Shown here: in pieces, positions 6,613-14,102 of the stretch
Position numbering within the stretch: position 1 is the stretch's first letter
Layout: the number at the start of each line of letters is the position of its first letter
Source of the DNA: an uncultured Eubacteriales bacterium
Lineage (GTDB): Bacteria; Bacillota; Clostridia; Lachnospirales; Bianqueaceae
Assembly (NCBI GenBank): GCA_902782895.1
Contig: CACZPA010000005.1
Coordinates: forward strand, 1-20,033
Direction: 5' to 3'
Length of the DNA stretch: 20,033 nucleotides
Made by a program: the position numbers and the translations under genes
The notes under the pieces: generated by a model
Databases searched by the model: none
Told to the model about the DNA's origin: nothing
What the model saw: the letters and a program-made list of their open reading frames with translations, nothing else

Positions 6613-9600
6613 TTATGATTCAAGGCCGTATTTTGCGGCCATTTCCGAAGAGATGGTATTGCCTCCGATAAATGCTTTTCCCTTTGCGATCAGCTCCTCG
6701 ACACTGTAATTGCTGAACTTGTAGATCCGGTACTGATCATCGCTGCATTTGGATATTACAAGGAACTCATCGGTTTCCTGGCAATATCCTATGCAATCCT
6801 CTACCAAAGTCCTGCGCGTCATGCTCTCCAGCTCGATCGCCGACAGTCTTCCGTTATTCTTGCCAGCCTTGACGTACAGTGTATCCTCGGTAAAGCGGAA
6901 TTCGGCCGAGGAAGCATCGTTGGTATAGATGGAAATCGTCACCGTCCCGAGCTCTGTGCCGTCTGAAGCGTCATAGCAGAACAGATTCGCGTTATCATAG
7001 GCAATATACAGCCGCTCGCTGTCCAGATGCGCGAAGATATAGTTCTGTCCCCGGGTCGGAATCTCCGTCTTTAACTGATCGTTTTCGTCAAAGATTTTGA
7101 TCGTGGTATTGCTGACAAGCGCGTAAGAATTGTCTGCAACTGACCAGATGAAATAGTTCGCATTCTCCGCTTCTGTTTTCAGGATTTCAACGGATCCGTC
7201 CTCAAGATGGATCATGCAGAAAGAATTGTTCTGCGTCGCCGCGACCATTCTGCTCCCATCAACGGAAAGGAATAAAGCCCCGTTTGCGTTGATGTGCTCC
7301 CCTTCCGGGCCTTTCAGCTCGATCCGCTCTTCCGTCTGATCTGCCAGAGAGAATCTGACGACCGCGCCAAATCCATCTTCATCCGAAAGCGCGTACAGAT
7401 AACCGTTTCGTTCCGCTTTGTAGGCTTTATCGATCAGCATTCTGTCCGTAGATCCGTCCTGCAGATTCACACAGATACATTCATATCCGTTCTCACTGTA
7501 TATGAGCAGAGATACCGTATCGACACTGCCGTCCTGACCGGGCGGCGTGTACAATACAGAGGAGGATGAGATTTCTCCAAGCTCAACCTCTGCGATCAGC
7601 GTATCTGTCGCAATGTCCACGACATAGAACTTTTGATCCGTGGTAACAAGCAGTCTGCCGTTCAGGATACGGACATCCTTATATTTCTGGAAAGCGCATG
7701 AATGCAGTACCTGCCCGTCTTCATCGCGCACAACGCTATAGCCGATTACATAGTTCGTATTCTCCTGGCTGACAAGGAATCTCGCGTTCTTCCTGCTGTC
7801 CGGAACCCGTATGATCTTTTGAAGCCGGATCGGTGACCCGGTATCCACGATCTGCGGTGCCTGATAAGCATAATCACTCCCGTCATCCGAGTTGAAGATC
7901 ATGGCCGCTTCTCCATCCTGCAGCAGGAACAGCACGGAATTGCTGCTGATGCTTTCGATGCTGATCAGTGTATCGGTAAACTGCTGCGAAATCGATATAC
8001 TGCCATCGGAAAGCTTCAAGGCGTAAGCCATATCAGAAACCGTGAAAATCGCGCTCTCCGTACCGAAATCCGCCTTGGACGCATACGCGCAGATCCCTTC
8101 TCGTTCCCACGGACTCATAAAGGGTAACTCCGTTTCCCACAGGATTTCGTTGTTCTGCAAGGAGAAGCACACAGCATAACAGGAGGACGCGGTGAGCAAT
8201 GAATCTTTCCCATAATCTCTATACTGCTTATAGCTCGCGTCCAGAATATAGGGGGAGCAAAGCAGCAGAAGCTTATCCTTGCCCGCAAAACAGATATCAT
8301 CCCAGTATTCGTGGTCTGTATCCAGGACCTCCGTCTTGCCGGAGACAGTATCGTAGACAAGCACACTGACGGTATAGGACAAGTATTCTCCCTTCATCAG
8401 GATGGCCGCGAGCCTGGTTCCGTCCTCCGACCAAACGATCTTCTGGATGGCGTTCTCATAGTAGCCTTCCAGTGTCTCTGCTCCGCTGGAGATCCTTGTC
8501 TTTTCTTCTCCGGTATTCGGATCGAGCAGACGGATCCTGTCATTACCGCCCTCAATTGCCAGCAGGCTCCCATCCGGCGACAGAGAGATAATAACCTCAG
8601 GATACGCGTCCTTCCAGACATAGCCGTAGGACTCCGCGAAAGAATACTTTGTGGTATTGACGCCTTTCAGCGTATATTTCTCTCCGTTGTCATCCAGCCA
8701 GAGATACTTTTCCCAGACGGTTTCGCCGCTCTTCCAGTTCAGCAGATACAGTCTGAATCCGTCACTGACCAGTACATAATCTTCCTTATATGGAGTCAGC
8801 GACATACGCTGTGTGAAAGCGTCCTCAAACTCATGTTCATAAAGCAACTCCTGGGACAGAATATCAAAAACGCCCAGACGTCCGCTGTCATCCAGCAGGA
8901 AAAGCACGCTTTTGTCGTCATTGACCGCCATCTGCGAGATAAAGCTGCCCATGCTGTATTTCTTATCCGGGTAACGGATCACGCTCTTCACGTCATCCGG
9001 CGTGAACGCGTGAATCGCGCTTGTCAGAGAATATACCGCCTCCGGTATGACCGGCCTCTCCTCTCCGTCTGTAGGCAGGGCCGCGATGGCAAGCTGCACG
9101 GCTCCTACCCCGTCATGCTCCTGTGTATAGATCGTCCGGGAAGCATTCGCCAGATACTCGGACTGATTGATCTGTGCCTGTCTCAGATTCGCCTGTGATA
9201 TCTCATAATTCTTCTGAATCTGCGCGCGGCTCCAGAGCAGATACGCGATCGCGCCTGCCGCGAGAACCGACGCAATGCTCAGGAAGATCGTCAGCCTGCG
9301 TCTCCGATAGGCCCTTGCGCGCATAACAAGCTCATCATAAGAACAGCCCACTAAAACAGCCGCGAGACGGGGCAATTCCTCCCGTTTCGCGCGTTTTAAG
9401 GGCAGTCTGTAATCACAGGACAGGGGCTCCATGGGGATCTCTTCCACAACGGATTCGCCCGCTTCATTCAGAACAGGATCACCGTTATCATCCAGCTTTA
9501 CGACTCGGGAGGAAAGGAGCTGTTTCGGTATGACCTCCGCAGGCTCCCCCTCCGCAAGGACGGTAAGCACATGATCCATGGAATGGAATTTCAGGAAATA

Positions 9601-9885
9601 CTCTATCTCCCGCGGCACCCAGCCGGAGAGCTTTGTGGAGTGCGAACAGATCACGATCAGGAAGTCCGAATGCTCCAGCGCATAGGAAATATTATCGCTG
9701 AGCGAGCTTGTGATCGGCAGCTCCGTCTTGTCCCGGAAAACCCTTTCGATCTTCTTTTTGCCTGTCTTTTCCTGTATTTTCTTAGGAATATGATATCTCT
9801 CGAGCCCGTTCTGAATAAGCTCTGCGATTCTGTTATCGAGCTCAGCGTGCTTATAGGAGATAAAGGCGTCGAATTTCTCTATCAT
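6613..9885 (-). CDS. TIR domain - transmembrane helix - beta-propeller protein
   Basis: A 1090-residue multidomain protein. Residues 1 to about 125 are a TIR domain: FDAFISYKH start, FRDKTELP, and SHSTKLSGWVPREIEYF, where E93 in WVPRE matches the catalytic glutamate of NAD-cleaving TIR domains such as SARM1. After a linker and the basic RARAYRRRR (189-197) comes one membrane helix (about 198-218), then a coiled-coil-like stretch (220-245), then over 800 residues of repeating beta-strand units with SPDGS, DGSR and LYAYD-like repeats typical of WD40/PQQ-like propellers. The positive-inside rule puts the TIR in the cytoplasm and the propeller outside. No clear ribosome binding site precedes the ATG; the start is fixed by the TIR fold. 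It lies 40 bp after the flavodiiron gene. NADase activity is inferred, not shown. Confidence 0.9.
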   Translation of the reverse strand: MIEKFDAFISYKHAELDNRIAELIQNGLERYHIPKKIQEKTGKKKIERVFRDKTELPITSSLSDNISYALEHSDFLIVICSHSTKLSGWVPREIEYFLKFHSMDHVLTVLAEGEPAEVIPKQLLSSRVVKLDDNGDPVLNEAGESVVEEIPMEPLSCDYRLPLKRAKREELPRLAAVLVGCSYDELVMRARAYRRRRLTIFLSIASVLAAGAIAYLLWSRAQIQKNYEISQANLRQAQINQSEYLANASRTIYTQEHDGVGAVQLAIAALPTDGEERPVIPEAVYSLTSAIHAFTPDDVKSVIRYPDKKYSMGSFISQMAVNDDKSVLFLLDDSGRLGVFDILSQELLYEHEFEDAFTQRMSLTPYKEDYVLVSDGFRLYLLNWKSGETVWEKYLWLDDNGEKYTLKGVNTTKYSFAESYGYVWKDAYPEVIISLSPDGSLLAIEGGNDRIRLLDPNTGEEKTRISSGAETLEGYYENAIQKIVWSEDGTRLAAILMKGEYLSYTVSVLVYDTVSGKTEVLDTDHEYWDDICFAGKDKLLLLCSPYILDASYKQYRDYGKDSLLTASSCYAVCFSLQNNEILWETELPFMSPWEREGICAYASKADFGTESAIFTVSDMAYALKLSDGSISISQQFTDTLISIESISSNSVLFLLQDGEAAMIFNSDDGSDYAYQAPQIVDTGSPIRLQKIIRVPDSRKNARFLVSQENTNYVIGYSVVRDEDGQVLHSCAFQKYKDVRILNGRLLVTTDQKFYVVDIATDTLIAEVELGEISSSSVLYTPPGQDGSVDTVSLLIYSENGYECICVNLQDGSTDRMLIDKAYKAERNGYLYALSDEDGFGAVVRFSLADQTEERIELKGPEGEHINANGALFLSVDGSRMVAATQNNSFCMIHLEDGSVEILKTEAENANYFIWSVADNSYALVSNTTIKIFDENDQLKTEIPTRGQNYIFAHLDSERLYIAYDNANLFCYDASDGTELGTVTISIYTNDASSAEFRFTEDTLYVKAGKNNGRLSAIELESMTRRTLVEDCIGYCQETDEFLVISKCSDDQYRIYKFSNYSVEELIAKGKAFIGGNTISSEMAAKYGLES

Positions 9886-9890
9886 AGTAT

Positions 9891-9941
9891 GTTAGCTCAA
9901 TAGACTTGTCAGCTTAATAGACTCGTTAGCTCAGCAGGCTC
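9891..9941 (-). repeat. Three tandem copies of a 17-bp repeat across the flavodiiron/TIR gene junction
   Basis: On the minus strand the units are GAGCCTGCTGAGCTAAC (9941-9925), GAGTCTATTAAGCTGAC (9924-9908) and AAGTCTATTGAGCTAAC (9907-9891). Pairwise identity is 12 to 14 of 17. The first unit encodes the last residues (SLLS) and the TAA stop of the flavodiiron gene. The other two fill almost the whole spacer before the TIR start codon, where no ribosome binding site is seen. Confidence 0.85.
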
Positions 9942-11113
9942 TCCACCAGAGCCGGGACCTTCGCGAAATCCTCTTCGTCCGGATTCCAGTTGGACTTGAT
10001 TTCTTCGTCGATGACCTTAAAGCCCGCGTCCGCAAGACGCTCTTTCAGGATCTTGACGCTCTCGCCGCTCCAGCCGTAGCAGCCGAACGCGGCAGCTTTC
10101 TTATTGCGGAATTTAAGCTCCTTCAGGAAGGTCAGCCAGCCGGACATCGTGGACAGGATCTCGTTTACACAGGTCGGAGAACCGACGCAGATCGCTTTGG
10201 ACTTGAAGATCTCCGTCATGATCTCGTTCTTGTCGGCTTTCGCGACATTATAGACCTTGACGACGGTATCCGGGCTCTGCTTGGAAATCTCCGCGGCGAT
10301 CGCGCGCGCGATCTTGGCGGTTCCTTCCCACATCGTCTCATAAGCGATCGTGACCTGATTCTCCTGATACGGCTGCGACCACTCGGCGTATTTCTGCACG
10401 ATCTGCTCCGGATGGTCTCTCCAGATCACGCCATGGCTCGGCGCGATGATATCGATCGGCAGATTCATGCCCTCGATCTCCTTCAGCTTGCGAGCGACCA
10501 TCGGGGAGAACGGATTGACGATATTGACGTAATACTTGAGGGCTTCCTTCATCAGCAGGCTCTGATTCGCCTTGTCGTTGAAGAGCTCTTCCACGGCGAA
10601 ATGCTGTCCGAAAGCGTCATTGGAGAACAGGATATTGTCCCCGGTCATATAGGTCGCCATCGAATCCGGCCAGTGGATCATCGTCATCGGGATAAAGACC
10701 AGCTGCTTGCCGTTGCCGATGTCGAGCGTCTCGCCCGGCTTAATGACGTGGAAATTCCATCCGCGCTTGCCGTACTGTCCCTCCAGACTCTTTACCGCGT
10801 TGGCCGTGCAGTAGACCGGTGTGCCCGGAATCTCATCAAGCAGCGCCGTCAGCGCGCCGGAATGGTCCGTCTCGCCGTGGTTGGCGATGATATAGTCGAT
10901 CTTCGATAAATCGATCTCTTTCTTCAGATTCTCTACAAACTCAAAGCGATGCGGCGCCCACACCGTATCAATCAGTACGGTCTTCTCCTCCTGAATCAGA
11001 TAGGCGTTCTGGCTTGAGCCGTTCATAATGGAATAGTCATTTCCATGGAACCACTGCAGCTCCCAGTCGATATATCCGACCCAGCTCACATTATTCTTAA
11101 CATGCTTTTTCAT
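9926..11113 (-). CDS. fprA: A-type flavodiiron protein (O2/NO reductase)
   Basis: A 395-residue cytoplasmic flavodiiron protein, which reduces O2 to water and/or NO to N2O and protects anaerobes. The N-terminal metallo-beta-lactamase-like domain carries a complete diiron site: H79, E81 and D83 (NHGETDH), H147 (IHWPD), D166 (SNDAF) and H227 (PSHGV). The spacings are x63, x18 and x60, matching the family. The C-terminal flavodoxin-like FMN domain (about 253-395) contains YETMWEGTAKIA and GSPTCVNEILSTM. No rubredoxin domain is fused, so an external rubredoxin is needed. The ATG has an AAAGGAA site. It is the first gene of a probable operon with the TIR and EEP genes. The upstream region has PerR-like and Rex-like sequences. 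Confidence 0.95.
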   Translation of the reverse strand: MKKHVKNNVSWVGYIDWELQWFHGNDYSIMNGSSQNAYLIQEEKTVLIDTVWAPHRFEFVENLKKEIDLSKIDYIIANHGETDHSGALTALLDEIPGTPVYCTANAVKSLEGQYGKRGWNFHVIKPGETLDIGNGKQLVFIPMTMIHWPDSMATYMTGDNILFSNDAFGQHFAVEELFNDKANQSLLMKEALKYYVNIVNPFSPMVARKLKEIEGMNLPIDIIAPSHGVIWRDHPEQIVQKYAEWSQPYQENQVTIAYETMWEGTAKIARAIAAEISKQSPDTVVKVYNVAKADKNEIMTEIFKSKAICVGSPTCVNEILSTMSGWLTFLKELKFRNKKAAAFGCYGWSGESVKILKERLADAGFKVIDEEIKSNWNPDEEDFAKVPALVESLLS

Positions 11114-11154
11114 ATAAATTCCTTTCCGCCCTGAAGGGCAAGGTCATTGTCAGT

Positions 11155-11170
11155 TCGTTATGATTATAAC
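11155..11170 (-). promoter_or_regulatory. -10 region of fprA overlapping a PerR-like half-palindrome
   Basis: On the minus strand TTATAAT (11169-11163) includes a perfect -10 TATAAT. The 15-mer from 11169 to 11155 matches 11 of the 14 defined positions of the Bacillus PerR box. A perfect small palindrome GTTAT-N4-ATAAC spans 11157-11170. The -35 box (TTCTTT at 17-nt spacing) is poor, as expected for an activated or tightly regulated promoter. The regulator identity is a guess. Confidence 0.4.
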
Positions 11171-11210
11171 ATAACCGGCGCGGAAAAAGAATACTCTTCC
11201 GGCCGGTTAT
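11171..11210 (-). repeat. 40-bp inverted repeat between cls and fprA
   Basis: ATAACCGGC and GCCGGTTAT form perfect 9-bp outer arms. A further 5 bp (CGGAA/TTCCG) continues the stem after a single bulged base, around an 11-nt loop. It lies 36-75 bp downstream of the cls stop codon and directly upstream of the fprA -10 box. It could end cls transcription, but no T-tract follows on the minus strand, so an operator or mRNA-stabilising role is also possible. Confidence 0.6.
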
Positions 11211-11221
11211 TTGGAAACAAT

Positions 11222-11239
11222 TTGTTAATTTTATAACGA
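11222..11239. promoter_or_regulatory. Rex-like operator sequence upstream of fprA
   Basis: TTGTTAATTTTATAACGA agrees at 12 of the 14 defined positions with the clostridial Rex pattern TTGTTAA-N4-TTAACAA. Rex senses the NADH/NAD+ ratio. The site lies about 55 bp upstream of the fprA -10 box. It is AT-rich, so a chance match is possible. Confidence 0.3.
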
Positions 11240-11247
11240 TTTGTGTA

Positions 11248-12828
11248 TTACAGCAGAGGCGCGAAAAGCCGCAGGATTCTCCCCGTCAGGATGCTCACGC
11301 GGCTGATTTTCTGATAATCCTCCATCGTGATCTCCTGGGAGAGTCCGCGCGTCTCAATGAAATCCTTTTCCGCGTCGAGTACGGTATCCGTGTCAAAGAA
11401 AAGCACCGCGTCCTCAAAATGCAGATACAGGCTCCTGTAATCGAGATTGATCGACCCGACGACTGCCTTCCGGTCATCCGAAACGAACGATTTGGAATGG
11501 ATAAAGCCCGGTGTATATTCATATACCTTCACGCCGGCTTCCAGCAGCACCCGGTAATAGGTCCGCGCGACGAGAAAAGCGTACTTTTTGTCCGGAATAT
11601 GCGGGATAATCAGCTCGACGTCCACGCCCCGCTTCGCAGCGAACGTCAAGGCCTGCACCATTTCGCTGCCGATGACAAGATACGGCGTCATGATGTGGAC
11701 GTATTTCCTGGCCTTATACAGAATGTCAAGATAGACATGCTCACCGACATCTTCGTCATTGAAGGGATCATCGGTATAAGGCACGACGTATCCGTCCGCC
11801 TCCATGACCGGAAGCGGCGGATTCAGGTACGGACGGTAATTCTCCGGCTGGCCCTTCTCCGCGATATTCCACATCTGCAGGAAGGCCATCGTGAAGTTGC
11901 GCACAGCCTCTCCCTGAATGCGGATCCCCTGATCCTTCCAGTGACCGAAACGCGCTTTCTTGTTGATGTATTCATCCGCCAGATTGATCCCGCCGGTAAA
12001 AGCCGTCTCTCCGTCGATGACGACGATCTTGCGGTGGTCCCTGTAGTTCTGCATGCCGGTCAACACGGGATGAATCGGCGCATAGATCCGGGTATGCACG
12101 CCTATGCCCTCGAGGATTCTGGTGTATCCGGCCGGCAGCTTCAGGAACTGCGACATGCCGTCATACAGGAAGCGGATCTCCACGCCCTCCGCGGCTTTTC
12201 TGGAGAGGATATTCAGCACTCCGTCCAGCATCTCGCCCTCATTCACGATGAAATACTCGATGAAGATATATTTCCGGGCGAGGGCCAGCTGCTTCAGCAG
12301 TTCTTCATAATACTGCTCCCCTGTGGAAAAATACCGTGTCGAAGTATTCCTCCAGGTCGGGAAGCCCTGGTCTGCCAGATAGCTGCAGATGCCGATCATA
12401 TCGTCATTCTCATGATCTCTGTCTCCGATAACTCCGGGATTCTGGATCAGAAACGGCTTTGCCTCTTCATTTGCCTTGTTCAGGCGCTTGCGGATATCCT
12501 GCATCGCGGGCTGCAGTTCAAAGAATATATAGAACAGCCCGCCGAAAACCGGCAGGATCGCGAGAATCAGGACCCATGTGATTTTATACGCGTCCTGGCC
12601 GTTCCGGTTGATGATGACGATAATCATCGCAAAGCTCAGAACCGATGAGATGATCGTAACGACTCTGCCAGTAGACCGGAAGACATAGATCAGAACCAGT
12701 ATCTGTACCAGCAGCAGGATCAGCATCAGGATCGTCCTGCCGAAAATCAGACGGTAAGCGGCTTTTCTGGCACGAAAACGCTCCGGCTTCTGCTGTTCTT
12801 CCTCCACGGGACGGTTCATTTCCTCCAT
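11248..12828 (-). CDS. cls: Cardiolipin synthase
   Basis: A membrane phospholipase-D-family enzyme that joins two phosphatidylglycerol molecules into cardiolipin. From the start chosen here it has 526 residues. Hydrophobic helices lie near the N-terminus (about 30-53, 56-75 and 83-105), followed by two catalytic HKD motifs: HRKIVVIDGETAFTGGIN (H265, K267, D272) and HSKSFVSDDRKAVVGSIN (H444, K446, D451). Both are intact. An ATG 54 bp further upstream (12880-12882) is in frame but lies in the loop of the serC terminator hairpin and lacks a ribosome binding site. The ATG at 12826-12828 follows AAAGGA at an 11-nt distance and fits better. No separate promoter is evident, so expression may come from read-through of the serC terminator. 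Confidence 0.93.
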   Translation of the reverse strand: MEEMNRPVEEEQQKPERFRARKAAYRLIFGRTILMLILLLVQILVLIYVFRSTGRVVTIISSVLSFAMIIVIINRNGQDAYKITWVLILAILPVFGGLFYIFFELQPAMQDIRKRLNKANEEAKPFLIQNPGVIGDRDHENDDMIGICSYLADQGFPTWRNTSTRYFSTGEQYYEELLKQLALARKYIFIEYFIVNEGEMLDGVLNILSRKAAEGVEIRFLYDGMSQFLKLPAGYTRILEGIGVHTRIYAPIHPVLTGMQNYRDHRKIVVIDGETAFTGGINLADEYINKKARFGHWKDQGIRIQGEAVRNFTMAFLQMWNIAEKGQPENYRPYLNPPLPVMEADGYVVPYTDDPFNDEDVGEHVYLDILYKARKYVHIMTPYLVIGSEMVQALTFAAKRGVDVELIIPHIPDKKYAFLVARTYYRVLLEAGVKVYEYTPGFIHSKSFVSDDRKAVVGSINLDYRSLYLHFEDAVLFFDTDTVLDAEKDFIETRGLSQEITMEDYQKISRVSILTGRILRLFAPLL

Positions 12829-12862
12829 TCCGATAAAAGTCCTTTCGTGTTCACTCTTGCTC

Positions 12863-12899
12863 TTAAGAAAACCGGAGCCCATTTTCCAGGCTCCGGTTT
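12863..12899 (-). terminator. Intrinsic terminator after serC
   Basis: A perfect 11-bp stem AAACCGGAGCC / GGCTCCGGTTT (12869-12879 and 12889-12899) with a 9-nt loop. On the minus strand its T-rich end is followed by TCTT. It lies 34 bp after the serC stop. The T-tract is short, so partial read-through into cls is plausible. Confidence 0.75.
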
Positions 12900-12932
12900 A
12901 ACGTTTTTACTCAATTATACCCTCAGACAGCC

Positions 12933-14021
12933 TTACAGATTGTCCTTCTCGAACTGGCGCATGAAAGCGGCAAGCTTCTCAACGCCTTCAACCGGCATCG
13001 CATTATAGATGGAAGCGCGCATTCCGCCGACGGAACGATGTCCCTTCAGGTTGGAGAAACCGGCAGCGATGGATTCTTTCACGAACTTAGCGTCAAGATC
13101 CTCATCACCGGTACGGAAGGTAACGTTCATCATGGAACGGTCTACCGGATCCGCTACCGCCTTGAACAGCTTGCTGGAATCCAGTACCTCGTACAGCATA
13201 GCTGCCTTCTTCTGGTTGATCGCCTTCATGGCTTCCAGACCGCCAAGGCTCTTGATCCACTCCAGAACGAGCTTGCAGACGTAGATCGGATAGCAAGGAG
13301 GCGTATTGTACATGGACGCGTTCTTGATCTGGATCGCGTAATCCATCATGGTCGGAGTGCCTGGCAGTGTGAATCCGGCAAGATCCTCGCGGATAATGAC
13401 GACCGTAAGGCCTGCGGGAGCGATATTCTTCTGCGCTCCGGCGTAGATCAGGCCGAATTTGCTGACGTCAACAGGCTCGGACAGAATGCAGGAAGACAGA
13501 TCGCCTACCAGCGGTACATTGCCGGTCTCCGGAATGTAATGCCACTTGGTACCGTAAATCGTATTGTTGAAGCAGATGTGCACGTAGTCCGCGTCCGGAG
13601 TCAGATCCAACTCTTCCTGTGTAGGTACACGGGAGAACTTCAGAGGCTTGGTCGTCGCTGCCAGATGGATCTTGTCGCTGAACTTCTGCGCCTCGTCATA
13701 TGCCTTGCCGGAAAAGCTTCCGGAGACAACGTAGTCGGCCTTGCCGGTACGCAGCAGGTTCATCGGAACCATCGCGAACTGAAGGCTCGCTCCGCCCTGC
13801 AGGAACAGAACCTTATAATTGTCAGGAATCTGCATGACCTCACGGAACAGTGCTTCCGCCTGAGTGATGATCTCATCGTAAACCTTGGATCTGTGGCTCA
13901 TCTCCATAACGGACATACCGCTTCCGTTGTAGTTGAGCATCTCCTCCGCGCACTGCTTCAGAACAGGCTCGGGAAGCATGGACGGACCCGCTGAGAAATT
14001 ATAGATTCTGTGATCAAACAT
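12933..14021 (-). CDS. serC: Phosphoserine aminotransferase
   Basis: A 362-residue class V aminotransferase that converts 3-phosphohydroxypyruvate and glutamate to phosphoserine, the second step of serine synthesis. Diagnostic motifs are IYNFSAGPSMLP at the N-terminus, FLQGGASLQFAM, VGDLSSCILSEP, and YAGAQKNIAPAG carrying the PLP-binding K198. HRSVGGMRASIYNAMP lies near the C-terminus. The ATG at 14019-14021 follows AGGGAGGAG and fits the family start. A longer reading from 14087 would begin inside the promoter. It has its own promoter (14059-14087) and terminator. The related serA and serB genes are not in the window. In some bacteria SerC also serves pyridoxal phosphate synthesis. Confidence 0.97.
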   Translation of the reverse strand: MFDHRIYNFSAGPSMLPEPVLKQCAEEMLNYNGSGMSVMEMSHRSKVYDEIITQAEALFREVMQIPDNYKVLFLQGGASLQFAMVPMNLLRTGKADYVVSGSFSGKAYDEAQKFSDKIHLAATTKPLKFSRVPTQEELDLTPDADYVHICFNNTIYGTKWHYIPETGNVPLVGDLSSCILSEPVDVSKFGLIYAGAQKNIAPAGLTVVIIREDLAGFTLPGTPTMMDYAIQIKNASMYNTPPCYPIYVCKLVLEWIKSLGGLEAMKAINQKKAAMLYEVLDSSKLFKAVADPVDRSMMNVTFRTGDEDLDAKFVKESIAAGFSNLKGHRSVGGMRASIYNAMPVEGVEKLAAFMRQFEKDNL

Positions 14022-14058
14022 GCTGTTTCTCCTCCCTTGAATGCTTAAATATACATGC

Positions 14059-14087
14059 ATTCTACCACACATGGAAAGGAATAGCAA
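14059..14087 (-). promoter_or_regulatory. Predicted sigma-A promoter of serC
   Basis: Minus-strand TTGCTA (14087-14082), a 17-nt spacer and TAGAAT (14064-14059). Transcription would start near 14052, about 30 nt before the serC ATG. Confidence 0.6.
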
Positions 14088-14102
14088 GGGAAGAAATGAA
14101 TT

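Noticed and set aside
9891..9941. Short CRISPR-like repeat array
   Set aside because: The 17-bp units are directly adjacent with no spacers, and no cas gene is present, so it is a simple tandem repeat.
11419..12648. Open frame of about 409 codons on the plus strand
   Set aside because: Antisense shadow of cls, whose two HKD motifs prove the minus frame. No plausible ribosome binding site or domain was seen.
13038..13994. Open frame of about 318 codons on the plus strand
   Set aside because: Antisense shadow of serC; the translation matches nothing and the opposite frame is a certain gene.
14022..14087. N-terminal extension of serC from an upstream ATG
   Set aside because: The extension covers the predicted promoter, adds residues not found in the family, and the internal ATG has a far better ribosome binding site.
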